A DNA stretch of 64,000 nt. Source: UBA11740 sp049273695. GTDB lineage: Bacteria; Acidobacteriota; Blastocatellia; Pyrinomonadales; Pyrinomonadaceae. The stretch covers positions 62,001 through 126,000 of the forward strand of contig JBASRE010000048.1 of the NCBI GenBank assembly GCA_049273695.1. Direction: 5' to 3'. A program made the translations under genes and the position numbers. Below, in pieces: positions 16,367 to 25,900 of this stretch. Positions within the stretch are counted from its first letter, which is position 1; each line of letters opens with the position of its first letter. Below the pieces are notes generated by a model. It had not been told where the DNA came from. It was given only the letters and a program-made list of their open reading frames with translations, and searched no databases.

Positions 16367-17625
16367 TCTTTTTGTGCCGCAGCAGTGCGAGCGCTGCTTT
16401 GGCCTTCTCTCAATTTCAGAACTTCATCAAGGATGCGATGCGCAGCGTCTTCTTTCGGCATGAGCGGCAATTCTACAGTGTCGGGCCGGTCGCGAAATAG
16501 AATCGCGATAGCGTTGTTGGGAGAGTCAAATCCGCCACCGGCTTTTGAAACGTCGTTGGCCACGATCGCGTCAAGATCCTTGCTGATTAGTTTCTCCCAG
16601 GCGTTCTCGAGAAGATTTTCAGTTTCAGCAGCGAAGCCGATGATGAGTTGGCCCTGGCGGCGAGCGCCGGCGACCTCTCGCAAAATGTCGGGAGTGCGTT
16701 GAAGACTTAGCTCGAGTGTGTCTGCCGTCTTCTTCATCTTCTGAGCGGACGTGTCAGCGGACGCGTAGTCGGCCACGGCCGCGGCGGCAATAAAGATGGT
16801 CGCGTCGCCGGCGCGTTCGATTACGGCGCGATGCATCTCATTCGCAGTTGTTGTCTCGATGACGCCCACACCTGCCGGGGCAGCGACGCTGGTGACGCCG
16901 GAAACGACCGTCACTTCGGCTCCACGAGCGTGCGCTGCTTTTGCAATTGCGTATCCCATTCGACCGGATGATCGATTTGAAATGAAGCGCACCGGGTCGA
17001 TTGGTTCGCGAGTGGCGCCGGCCGTGATCAGGATGCGCTCTCCCGCCAAATCGCCGGAGCGCCTCGAAGTCTGAAGCATGTCCAACGCCACCGCTACGAT
17101 TCTCTCCGGTTCGCTCAGACGCCCGGGACCGATTGTGCCGCAGGCCATTTCGCCTTGATCAGGTTCAATGATCCGCACGCCGTCGGCACGGAGCTTCTCG
17201 ATATTTCGTTGTGTCGCGGGGTGCTCCAACATCGTGGTGTTCATCGCCGGCGCGACGAGTACCGGCGCTGTGCACGCCAGGTAGGTGGACGTCAGGAAGT
17301 CGTCGGCTACACCGTTCGCGAACTTCGCCAGGATGTTGGCTGTTGCCGGGGCTACGATGAGCAGATCCACGGTTTGAGAGAATGTTATGTGGGCGATGGG
17401 ATCCGGATTATCCGGAGCGTAGTCGTCAACCAGGACGTAAGACCCTGAGAGTGAACGAAAAGTCAGGGGCTGGATGAATTCGCAAGCGTGCCTGGTCATG
17501 GCCACGCGGACCTCGCAGCCGGCGCGTTGAAGGCCGCGAAGGACTTCAATCGCCTTATAAGCAGCTATTCCGCCGGTCACGCCGAGTGCGACGCGGTGCT
17601 TCCGGGGAGTCTCATCGCTTTCCAT
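16363..17625 (-). CDS. coaBC: Bifunctional phosphopantothenoylcysteine decarboxylase/synthetase
   Basis: 420 residues. The N-terminal CoaC half is a flavin-dependent decarboxylase: GVTGGIAAYKAIEVLRGL, PAMNTTMLEHPATQ (substrate-binding PXMNXXMW-type motif) and ACGTIGPGRL with the active-site Cys. The C-terminal CoaB half binds CTP and phosphopantothenate: ILITAGATREPIDPVRFISN, SSGRMGYAIA, KMKK and NDV. It makes 4'-phosphopantetheine for coenzyme A. First gene of a minus-strand series coaBC-udg-priA; the coaBC/udg overlap is 4 bp. In many bacteria rpoZ and gmk lie upstream, but here they do not. Confidence 0.95.
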   Translation of the reverse strand: MESDETPRKHRVALGVTGGIAAYKAIEVLRGLQRAGCEVRVAMTRHACEFIQPLTFRSLSGSYVLVDDYAPDNPDPIAHITFSQTVDLLIVAPATANILAKFANGVADDFLTSTYLACTAPVLVAPAMNTTMLEHPATQRNIEKLRADGVRIIEPDQGEMACGTIGPGRLSEPERIVAVALDMLQTSRRSGDLAGERILITAGATREPIDPVRFISNRSSGRMGYAIAKAAHARGAEVTVVSGVTSVAAPAGVGVIETTTANEMHRAVIERAGDATIFIAAAAVADYASADTSAQKMKKTADTLELSLQRTPDILREVAGARRQGQLIIGFAAETENLLENAWEKLISKDLDAIVANDVSKAGGGFDSPNNAIAILFRDRPDTVELPLMPKEDAAHRILDEVLKLREGQSSARTAAAQKE

Positions 17626-17790
17626 GTGAAATCGAAATGTAACACCGCCAAATTATGGGTGCAATATTGGTGGATTTTGCACGAGCGTATAATCGCGGTC
17701 GCAAACGAAACTGGCTTACCAAAGTTCCCTGAGCTAAAGTAACGCATACGCGTTCCAGTCGAACGGCTCGATCAGTGGGGGTGGACATCA

Positions 17791-18357
17791 ATGGGTAACT
17801 TAACGCGAATCGTGTTGTTGGTTCTCGCGCTGGCAATGGCAGGTGGAGTTGCGCAATCACAGCGGGTGGATCAGTCCCAGTTCGGGCCCGTCGTGCAAGC
17901 CTACCTCGGTTACTTGCGTAATGAACAGGAAGTCGTTGACGACCGGGCGAGTCGGCACGAAATTTCCACGGACTACTACCGGCGCAATTCAAATCGTATT
18001 CGTGCGTTGCGGCAGATGGCCATCCGTTTGGTGACGAAATCCGGCAACGACTATGTGCCGGAACTCGAAGCAGTCGCTGCGGACGAGATGCGAATTCTGT
18101 TTGAAGATCCGCCGAGCCCGCGCACGCTCCGCGTCAGTCAAGTTGTAAAGAATACGTTTCGCTACCTGGGACCGGTAACTTCAGGAGAGGTCTTTTATGT
18201 CTTCGCGCGGCTCGACCCTTACGAGCAAGCGGCCTTGATTGAATCCGGAAACACCACGGAGGGGCCAATGAGTTCGTCATCCCCGGAGCCTTCAGCTGCT
18301 AAAGGCCAACGAGTCGGCGACATCTCGACGCGTCCGCGGCGCACCAGCCCGCGCTGA
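17791..18357 (+). CDS. Secreted hypothetical protein
   Basis: 188 residues with GGGGGTGG upstream of the ATG. A signal peptide (MGNLTRIVLLVLALAMAGGV, cleaved near AQS-QRV) precedes a helical, charged domain (FGPVVQAYLGYLRNEQEVVD; RIRALRQMAIRLV; YVPELEAVAADEM) and a Pro/Ser/Arg-rich tail. No family recognised. Divergent from coaBC with a 165-bp gap that must hold both promoters. Confidence 0.7.
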   Translation: MGNLTRIVLLVLALAMAGGVAQSQRVDQSQFGPVVQAYLGYLRNEQEVVDDRASRHEISTDYYRRNSNRIRALRQMAIRLVTKSGNDYVPELEAVAADEMRILFEDPPSPRTLRVSQVVKNTFRYLGPVTSGEVFYVFARLDPYEQAALIESGNTTEGPMSSSSPEPSAAKGQRVGDISTRPRRTSPR

Positions 18358-18702
18358 TCGGCTCGTCTTCTGATCTTGCCGTTTCTGGTTTTTGCCTAGC
18401 CGCTGACCTGGAGGGCGAGGACACACAATCTTGACACCGCGAGGCCAAAAAGCCCTTTACAGCACCTATAGGCCGTGATATCGTGCGCCGAACCTAGTAA
18501 TTCTGGGCTAAGTTTTAGAGTTTTCAACGAATTGCCTGTTGACAGGGGGGTTGGATTTCGTGTACAAAAGCCACTGATTCAGTGGTTTTATTACGCCACG
18601 AAAAAGCTTTCTTCAACAGAACTCAAGCGATAGCGACTCGGAATGTAAAAGAGTCAGCAGCGCGTTTTCTAAGGTATCTTGTCACTTCTACGGGAGGAAA
18701 TG
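18358..18702 (+). promoter_or_regulatory. 345-bp leader with candidate promoter and dyad
   Basis: No gene is seen. A sigma-70-like promoter is possible: TTGACA at 18539-18544, 18-bp spacer, TACAAA at 18563-18568. Just downstream, CCACTGA (18571-18577) pairs with TCAGTGG (18579-18585) and is followed by TTTTATT, which could be an operator dyad or a leader attenuator ahead of the FecR-like gene. Confidence 0.4.
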
Positions 18703-19419
18703 ATGATTAGCAGAAATTGGAGCCGCAAGTCGATTGCATTTGCGGTCACAGTAGCCGTCCTCAGCGTCTACTCGATGGTAGCGCTGGCGAAACCCGGCGC
18801 ACAGAAGAACTCCGGAGAACTTTCGGTTTCCGGCCAAGTCACCGTTAACGGTCAAGCGGCGATTTCGGGTGCGACAGTATTTTCCGACAGCGTCATTGCG
18901 ACTGCGGCTAACAGTAGCGCGGTTGTGAGCCTCGGAAAACTTGGTCGCGTAGAATTATTGCCGAACACGAGCGTTAGGCTCAGCTTTACCGACGCCAGCA
19001 TTTCAGGAAACCTGGACGCTGGTCGTCTGCAGGTTTCGACATTGGCCGGCACGTCGGCCATCGTCACCACCAAAGACGGCGCGGCTGTTGCCGACGCAAG
19101 TCAGGCGGCGAGCTTTATGGTCGATGTCGAGTGTGGAGATATGAGAGTCGCTGCTCAGGCTGGCTTGGTTGAGCTGCGAGCCGCTGGCAAGACGACGACT
19201 GTCGCTGCTGGAACGACTGAAACTGCGGGAACACCTCAACCCGGCACACGCTGCACCCGTCTAGCACGGCCCGGCATGCCTGGTATTGGTGGCGGCGCCT
19301 TGGCAGCTTTGTTACTCGCTGCTGGTGGTGCGATCGCGGCGGCGATTCTGGCCGGATCCTCAGAGAACAACGATCTGAGTTTCGACGGAGACGTTACCGT
19401 AATCAGTCCGACAAGATAG
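18703..19419 (+). CDS. FecR-like exported/membrane protein
   Basis: 238 residues from ATG 18703; GGGAGG at 18692-18697 favours this ATG over the adjacent one at 18700. A signal sequence (RKSIAFAVTVAVLSVYSMVA, cut near ALA-KPG) precedes a FecR-type beta domain: GATVFSDSVIATAANSSAVV, GRVELLPNTSVRLSF, LDAGRLQVSTLAGTSAIVTT. Near the C-terminus a Gly/Ala-rich hydrophobic segment (GGGALAALLLAAGGAIAAAI) is followed by a short acidic tail. FecR domains sense or transmit envelope signals, but this protein lacks the N-terminal anti-sigma region of classical FecR. A strong terminator follows. Confidence 0.75.
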   Translation: MISRNWSRKSIAFAVTVAVLSVYSMVALAKPGAQKNSGELSVSGQVTVNGQAAISGATVFSDSVIATAANSSAVVSLGKLGRVELLPNTSVRLSFTDASISGNLDAGRLQVSTLAGTSAIVTTKDGAAVADASQAASFMVDVECGDMRVAAQAGLVELRAAGKTTTVAAGTTETAGTPQPGTRCTRLARPGMPGIGGGALAALLLAAGGAIAAAILAGSSENNDLSFDGDVTVISPTR

Positions 19420-19478
19420 AGGACGCGAACAATCCTGCTGGTGGCGTGCCCGAGTGTGCGGCACTTGAGTGTAAACTG

Positions 19479-19515
19479 CGGGTCACGCGCTAAATGCGCG
19501 TGACCCGTATCTTTT
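19479..19515 (+). terminator. Rho-independent terminator
   Basis: CGGGTCACGCGC (19479-19490) pairs perfectly with GCGCGTGACCCG (19496-19507), then TATCTTTT. It separates the FecR-like gene from ugd. Confidence 0.8.
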
Positions 19516-19534
19516 GATCAAACAATATTCCTGA

Positions 19535-20833
19535 ATGCACATCGCCGTAATTGGCTCTGGTTACGTAGGGCTTGTCACCGGAGCATGTTTCGCAGAATTC
19601 GGCGTTGACGTTGCGTGTGTTGACGTCGATGCTGACAAAATCGCCCAACTAAACCGCGGCCAGGCTCCCATTTACGAACCGGGTCTCGAGCCACTCATCC
19701 AAAAAAATCTTCACGCGGGACGACTGAGATTCACTACGGATCTCTATTCAGCCGTCGAACCTGCTTCTGTCGTGTTTCTCGCGGTCGGTACGCCACCAAA
19801 GACCGATGGCTCCGCCGATCTCAGCTTCGTCAATAAGGCAGCCATTGACGTAGCCAGGAACATTCGCAGTTACAAAGTCGTTGCGATGAAATCCACTGTC
19901 CCCGTGGGAACTGGCAAGCGATTGACGGAACTAATCAAAAACAATCTGCCATCGCCGGTGCCATTCAGCGTCGTTTCCAATCCAGAGTTCTTGCGCGAAG
20001 GCGCCGCGATCAGCGACTTTATGCGCCCCGATCGCGTCGTGATTGGCAGCGGCGACGAGCAAGCGACCGAGGTGATGCGGGAACTTTACCGGCCCCTGTA
20101 TTTAATCGAAACGCCGTTTGTCATCACGTCCGTCGAAGGCGCCGAGTTAACTAAGTACGCTGCGAATGCCTTTCTTGCGACGAAGATTTCGTTCATCAAC
20201 GAAATCGCCAACCTGTGCGAAAGAGTCGGCTGTGACGTTCACGACGTCGCCCGCGCTATCGGCATGGATCGGCGCATTGGCAGCAAGTTCTTGCACCCCG
20301 GGCCAGGCTTTGGTGGTTCCTGTTTCCCGAAAGACACGCGGGCGTTGTCGGTAATCGGTAGGGAGTACGACTCGCCTACGCGCATCGTCGATGCGGTGGT
20401 AGAGGTCAACGACCGGCAGCGTCTGGCGATGTTTCCTAAGATCGAAAAGCTGGTTGGCGGCGTGAAGGGTAAGCGAATCGTTGTCCTCGGCCTTAGCTTC
20501 AAGCCAGAGACTGACGACATGCGCGACGCTCCCTCAGTTGATATCATCCGGGCTTTGGTGGAAGCCGGGGCAACAGTCGTAGCGTACGATCCGGTCGCCC
20601 AACACGAGGCGGAAAAACTGCTGCCGGATATCGAGTTTGCGAAAGATGAGTACGCTGCTGCTACTGGCGCTGACGCGCTCGTGTTTCTCACTGAATGGAA
20701 TCAATTTCGCGCGCTGGACATGGAGCGCATTCACGGCCTGATGAAGACCGCCAACATCGCCGATCTGCGAAATATTTACGAGCCTGCCGATATGCGTGAG
20801 CTGGGCTTCAATTACGCGGGAGTTGGACGCTAA
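19535..20833 (+). CDS. ugd: UDP-glucose 6-dehydrogenase
   Basis: 432 residues. The N-terminal Rossmann motif is IAVIGSGYVGLVTGACFAEF; the central GPGFGGSCFPKDTRAL holds the catalytic Cys (about residue 262); the C-terminal domain has GLSFKPETDDMRDAPS. It oxidises UDP-glucose to UDP-glucuronate in two NAD+-dependent steps for polysaccharide or lipid glycosylation. The next gene starts 6 bp downstream, so the two are an operon. Confidence 0.95.
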   Translation: MHIAVIGSGYVGLVTGACFAEFGVDVACVDVDADKIAQLNRGQAPIYEPGLEPLIQKNLHAGRLRFTTDLYSAVEPASVVFLAVGTPPKTDGSADLSFVNKAAIDVARNIRSYKVVAMKSTVPVGTGKRLTELIKNNLPSPVPFSVVSNPEFLREGAAISDFMRPDRVVIGSGDEQATEVMRELYRPLYLIETPFVITSVEGAELTKYAANAFLATKISFINEIANLCERVGCDVHDVARAIGMDRRIGSKFLHPGPGFGGSCFPKDTRALSVIGREYDSPTRIVDAVVEVNDRQRLAMFPKIEKLVGGVKGKRIVVLGLSFKPETDDMRDAPSVDIIRALVEAGATVVAYDPVAQHEAEKLLPDIEFAKDEYAAATGADALVFLTEWNQFRALDMERIHGLMKTANIADLRNIYEPADMRELGFNYAGVGR

Positions 20834-20839
20834 GTAACT

Positions 20840-21793
20840 ATGGCGCTCTCAGGAATAGCGCTGATCACTGGCGGCGCGGGCTTCGTCGGCTCGCACATCG
20901 CGACGGCGCTCGTTGACGCCGGCGCTCGCGTTCGAGTGGTCGACGACCTGTCGACCGGTTACCTCAAGAACCTTCGCCACATTGAATCCAGGATAGATTT
21001 TATTGAGGGAAGCGTTGGCGACGCGGCGATATTGGGGCGCGCGCTAAGCGATGTAGAGCTGGTCTTTCACGAGGCTGCGATCCCCTCGGTTCCACGGTCC
21101 GTGGATCGGCCGGTTGAATCTCATGATGCGTCAGTCAATGCTACGTTCGCATTGTTGCTGGCAGCTCGCGAGAAGAAAGTTCGGCGCGTGGTCTATGCGG
21201 CTTCCAGCTCGGCTTACGGCGATCAACCTGAGCTGCCGAAGCGCGAAGACATGAGGCCCGCTCCGCTTTCGCCCTACGCGGTCGGCAAACTGGTAGGCGA
21301 GTACTACGCTCAGGTCTTCACAAACGTCTACGGTCTGGAAACCGTTTCACTTCGGTACTTCAATGTCTTTGGGCCGCGTCAGGATCCTGGCTCGCAGTAT
21401 TCCGGCGTCATTTCGCGTTTCATGAGTGCGCTGGTAAGCGGAGAGCAGCCGATCATCTACGGGGACGGCGGGCAATCGCGCGATTTCACCTTCGTATCAA
21501 ACGTCGTCGATGCGAATTTGCGCGCGGCTGAATCACCCAACGCCGTCGGTAAGGTGATAAATGTCGCCAACGGCCGTCAGGTAACCCTGAACGAACTGCT
21601 TGAGATAATGAAGAGTGTCACCGGCAAATCGGCAGCGGCGGCGCACTATGAACCGGTCCGCGTGGGAGATGTGCGACACAGTCTCGCTGACATCTCGCTC
21701 GCGCAGTCCTTGCTCGGTTATGAGCCCAGGGTCGGGCTAGAAGAGGGCTTGCGCCTCACCCTGGATTGGTGGCTGCAAAGCGGTGGTCAATAA
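20840..21793 (+). CDS. NAD-dependent nucleotide-sugar epimerase/dehydratase
   Basis: 317 residues, extended SDR. TGGAGFVGSHIATALVDAG binds NAD; AASSSAYGD and SPYAVGKLVGEYYA supply the catalytic Ser/Thr, Tyr and Lys; FNVFGPRQDPGSQYSGVI and GDGGQSRDFTFVSNVVDA are substrate-binding motifs typical of UDP-hexose or UDP-uronate 4-epimerases (GalE/WbpP-like). Coupling to ugd suggests UDP-glucuronate or a related UDP-sugar as substrate (inference). The stop codon lies 3 bp before the left end of the mobile island. Confidence 0.9.
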   Translation: MALSGIALITGGAGFVGSHIATALVDAGARVRVVDDLSTGYLKNLRHIESRIDFIEGSVGDAAILGRALSDVELVFHEAAIPSVPRSVDRPVESHDASVNATFALLLAAREKKVRRVVYAASSSAYGDQPELPKREDMRPAPLSPYAVGKLVGEYYAQVFTNVYGLETVSLRYFNVFGPRQDPGSQYSGVISRFMSALVSGEQPIIYGDGGQSRDFTFVSNVVDANLRAAESPNAVGKVINVANGRQVTLNELLEIMKSVTGKSAAAAHYEPVRVGDVRHSLADISLAQSLLGYEPRVGLEEGLRLTLDWWLQSGGQ

Positions 21794-21796
21794 CCC

Positions 21797-21945
21797 TGAT
21801 CCCCACAAATAAAGTCCTTACGCGGCATGCTGGAAAAAGCGTGAAATTTTAGAAGATCAAGCCTATGAGAAAATGATTAATCTCCTTACGTCAGGTGCGA
21901 TCGTCGGTGGAAAAAGATCGCCCAGTCAAGAATAAAGTCCTTACG
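21797..21945 (+). repeat. Left end L1: three spaced 15-bp sites
   Basis: The terminus TGATC begins at 21797. Sites: AATAAAGTCCTTACG at 21808-21822, ATTAATCTCCTTACG at 21876-21890 and AATAAAGTCCTTACG at 21931-21945, giving offsets of 68 and 55 bp. The same offsets and the same 11-bp distance from terminus to first site occur at 29668. Confidence 0.88.
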
Positions 21946-22489
21946 CCAATTCCTCTCGGGGCTACATGAAGCCATACATGTACCAACCATCCAGAGTCTT
22001 TATCAATTCAAGATCTGCATTTGATAGTTTTTGCCATTGTCGTTTAATCAGTAGATTACTCCGCATACGTGAAATCCAAAACGCTATTGTTTCGGAAAAA
22101 TCGATCGTCTTAAACTACATGGGTGTGATTGTTAAGACTATCAGGGGTCGATTTACGAAATCTGACGCTGTCTTGACCGTGAACCACACCTCTTCAACAC
22201 CTCCTAATGTGGTTTGCTCTTGTTCCTCCCGATCCGTGCCAGAGGTTCCGCGGATTGAGTTATGGTGATCCAACTCAATCAGTGGACATGCTTGGTTTAG
22301 AATCATGTTCAACCCGGCTGCAAAAATCATGTCTGCAAATATCATTGCCTCACTAATCCGGAAGTGATATAAGGCGCAAGAGGAAGCGTGAATTGCAGTA
22401 TTAATTGCATATGATTCGCTGGGCTTCCTCAAGCGGCGCAGCACTTCTCGCTGGTTTGCCCAGTCGAACCCCAACACAAAGGAGGCCAC
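21946..22489. other. Non-coding stretch between left end L1 and the RHS gene
   Basis: AT-richer than its surroundings. Short open frames exist on both strands but have no RBS or recognisable sequence, so no gene is called. The RBS of the RHS gene (AAAGGAGG at 22478-22485) lies at its end. Confidence 0.5.
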
Positions 22490-22951
22490 GTGAACATCCA
22501 TCAATCCTCTCAGCGATTGCGTCGCTGGATTTGTCTGTGTCTCTCTTTAGTGTTGATAACTTCAATTATCACGCCGCCAGCTTTAGCGGAGGAGGTAGTG
22601 CGGGGTCTTTATGATCGATCAACAGAAGCTGCCAACAACCTCTGGCCCGCGGTCGACCGGTGGCTTAACAGCACAAAACGTTCTCAAGACCCAGTGAGCC
22701 GAGGTGTTAAACCGTCCTCGGCTGAATCTAAGGCTGAAAAAGAGGCGCGTTTGGCTCGGTTGGAAATCGAGGGAAGTAACCCGGTGATAGTGCAATCCCA
22801 AAAGCCAATTTGGTTCACGGCGCTACCTGTTGACAATGAGGGCTCACCAATACAAGGGCTTAAGCGGAATGGGAATCAAGTGACAAGCAAGTTCTATTCG
22901 TGCGGAAGGACGGACGCGCTATGGCCGGGAAACCCGGCACAGCAACAGTAA
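22490..22951 (+). CDS. RHS protein, N-terminal part before a frameshift
   Basis: GTG start at 22490 with AAAGGAGG at 22478-22485. The product starts with a signal peptide (LRRWICLCLSLVLITSIITP, cleavage near ALA-EEV) and continues as the exported N-terminus of an RHS protein (VIVQSQKPIWFTALPVDNEG). At about 22862-22866 (ctt aag cgg) one base is missing relative to the reading expected; adding one G gives GLKAEWESSDKQVLFVRKDG, which runs straight into the long downstream frame. As it stands this frame ends at 22951 after 28 out-of-frame codons. Confidence 0.7.
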   Translation: MNIHQSSQRLRRWICLCLSLVLITSIITPPALAEEVVRGLYDRSTEAANNLWPAVDRWLNSTKRSQDPVSRGVKPSSAESKAEKEARLARLEIEGSNPVIVQSQKPIWFTALPVDNEGSPIQGLKRNGNQVTSKFYSCGRTDALWPGNPAQQQ

Positions 22952-25900
22952 CTGCGCGAGCTGGCTCTTTAAGATCTACAGTTCGCGTAGTGGTGACCGG
23001 CGGCAACGGTAAACGGTTCGGAGGAAAAAAGAGTCAGGATTCAATCAGGGGCTTGAGAGCTCAACAGAATCCTGACGACGAAACAAGTAATATCTCGGCG
23101 CAGAACCTCGACTTACGCAAGCATCACGCTGATCGAACCAACCCTGCAATTTTGTCTCCTGCACCAATGCGCAATCCCGGTGATGATCCGCTACCGGACG
23201 GTGAGACGAATTCGCTATATCAAGCCGCGAACGCTATTGGAGCTCCGCCGGGAAAGAGTCGAGCGGGTGCACCGAAACCGAGTTCTGCGCTCGCCGCAAC
23301 GGAAAGCGCGAACAAAAATTTTCGGTTGGGACTCCCAATCGTTGGATTGCCTGGTCGCGGGTTAGACGCGTCGGTCGGTCTGACTTACAACAGCAATGTC
23401 TGGCACAAATCAACAAGCGGTTCCAGTACGTACATGACCTACGACGTTGACTCGAGTTGGCCGGCGACGGGCTGGAGGATCACTCTGGGTCAGATTGAGG
23501 ATCAGGGGAGTGCCGGCTTTACTTTGACTGACATGGACGGCACTCGTCATGCGCTGGTTTATACCAGTGCTTACAATTATCACACGACTGACGGTTCCTT
23601 CATTCACTACTATGGTGGCAGCAATTGGGGCGTTCTCTATTATCCCGATGGAACATTTGCGTACTACGGCGCAGCTGGAGGTGGCTACCGTCTATACCCC
23701 ACGGCGATCCAGGATCGCAACGGAAATTACATAGTAATCAGCTACGTTAGCGATGTGGGTCCTAAGATTTCCACGATTACCGATACTTTAGGTCGCTATA
23801 TTCGTTTCTACTACGCGAGCAACGGTGATCTCGTAACCATCACTCAACCGGGTCTGGGAACTTCAGAACTGCAAACAACACGCTTCTATTATACGGACGT
23901 GAGCATTGGATCGGGATTGTACGCGTCCGGGATAAATGTAAATGGCCCTACATCAGTCCATACGCTGGAGTACATTTATCTGCCGACCAGTTCGGAATCG
24001 AGCGGAGCTCACACCGGCTACAAGTTTGATTACTCCCCCTATGGTATGGTGCGAGAAATCACAGAGTACCGGGGCATGACCGCGTCTTCAACGTCTACCA
24101 GCAGCCCCGGCACCGTTAGTACCAGCGGCGCTAGTGTGGCGGCTCGCACCACGTATGGTTATCCCACGTCAGCACAGGGCCTGACGGATGTGCCGACATT
24201 CGGAACGCGAACTGATGACTGGGCTGGCCGCACAACCAGCATGAATGGAGGCGCTCCTTATTACAGTTTCTCTACCAACGAATCGACGGGAGTTTCGACC
24301 GTCACGGCGCCGGATAACACGATCTATGAAACCCTTTCGATCGTAAACTCTGGTCAGTGGAACGACGGTTTGGTAAGCGACACTTACGTCAAAAACAGCT
24401 CTACGACCTTTCAGCCAACACATATGGATTGGGAATTGGATTCGAGCGGGCACAATCCACGCGTATACCAAATCCGAGCTACCGACACACCCGCAGGCCT
24501 TACTAGAGCTGCGGTATTGAGCTATACCAGCTACAACAATATATCGGCTGTGAGCGAGCGCGAGTTCACGAGCGACGGCTCAGTATCTTCAGCTGAACTG
24601 AGGCGAACAGAAACGACCTATATTACCTCGTCGTCATATATCAATCGCCATCTTCTTCATTTGCCTGCGACGGTTAAAGTCTTTCCTGGCGGTTCAAGTA
24701 CGCCCGCCTCTCGAACTGATTACAACTACGATAATTATGGGACGTCACACGCCAACATGACGCCCCGTAACGACATCATCATGCACGATCCTGCTTTCGA
24801 CCCATTTCAAGAAACGCAGGAGAATTGTTACTGGGAATGTCGTGAGTACGATTATTACTGGGTCAATTGCATTGATTGGCAATGGACCTGCACGTATTAC
24901 AATCCTTACGATCCTGCAACTGATTATCGAGGTAATGTCACAAGCGTTACGACGTATTCCGATGCGGCGACTCCTGCCGGCGGAATCACGCATTCCTCAA
25001 CATATGATATCGCCGGCAACGTAACCACTGCTGAGGCGGATTGCTGCCAGCTGAAGACAATCAGCTATACAGATAATCCGAATACTTATACTTATGCTTA
25101 TCCGACGTCGGTTACGAACGGCAATCCGAACGGTCTCCACACCACGACTTCGGCGACATATAGCTTCAACACCGGACTCGTTGCGACGACGACCGATGAG
25201 AACAACCAAACAACGACTAACTATTACAACAGCGATTCATTGCGTCTCGAGCACGTAACTTACCCGAATAGTGGAGCCGCGTACTTTACCTACTCTGATG
25301 CGCTGACTGCTGATGCCGCGGGCCGGTACCTTTCGTACATAGAATCTCAGACGAAGTTTGACAACAACGACTCGGGCGGCGCGACGCGTTACCTAACTAG
25401 TCGACGCTATTTTGATGGGAGGGGCGCGGTGGCGCGCGTCATGCGAAATCAAACTGCATCAGATGGGTGGACAACTCAGGACGTGGAATACGACACGATG
25501 GGTCGCGTTTACCGCACAAGCAATCCGTATTTTGCGAGTAGTTACAGTTCGACGCCTCTTAGCAGTTCAAGCATGTTCTGGGCGACGACCACGTTCGATA
25601 ACCTGGGTCGCGCGACACAAGTCAGCATGCCGCGCGGAGACAACGACAACTCACTGACGACGTCGGTGACGACAAGTTATGATGGCGCATATACAACTGT
25701 CACTGATCAGGCGGGCAAGGCGCGCCGCCAAAAAGTCGATGCTCTCGGCCGCATTATTCGTTTGGACGAACCAACCACTTCCGGATTGGGTAGTGTTGGT
25801 TCGCCGAATCAGGCAACTTATTACTATTATGACGTGCTCCACAACCTGGTTCGCATCTATCAAGGCTCGCAGGATCGCTATTACAAATATGACTCACTTT

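Noticed and set aside
21966..22504. Small open frames on both strands between L1 and the RHS gene
   Set aside because: No RBS, no recognisable protein sequence, and AT-rich composition unlike the surrounding genes.
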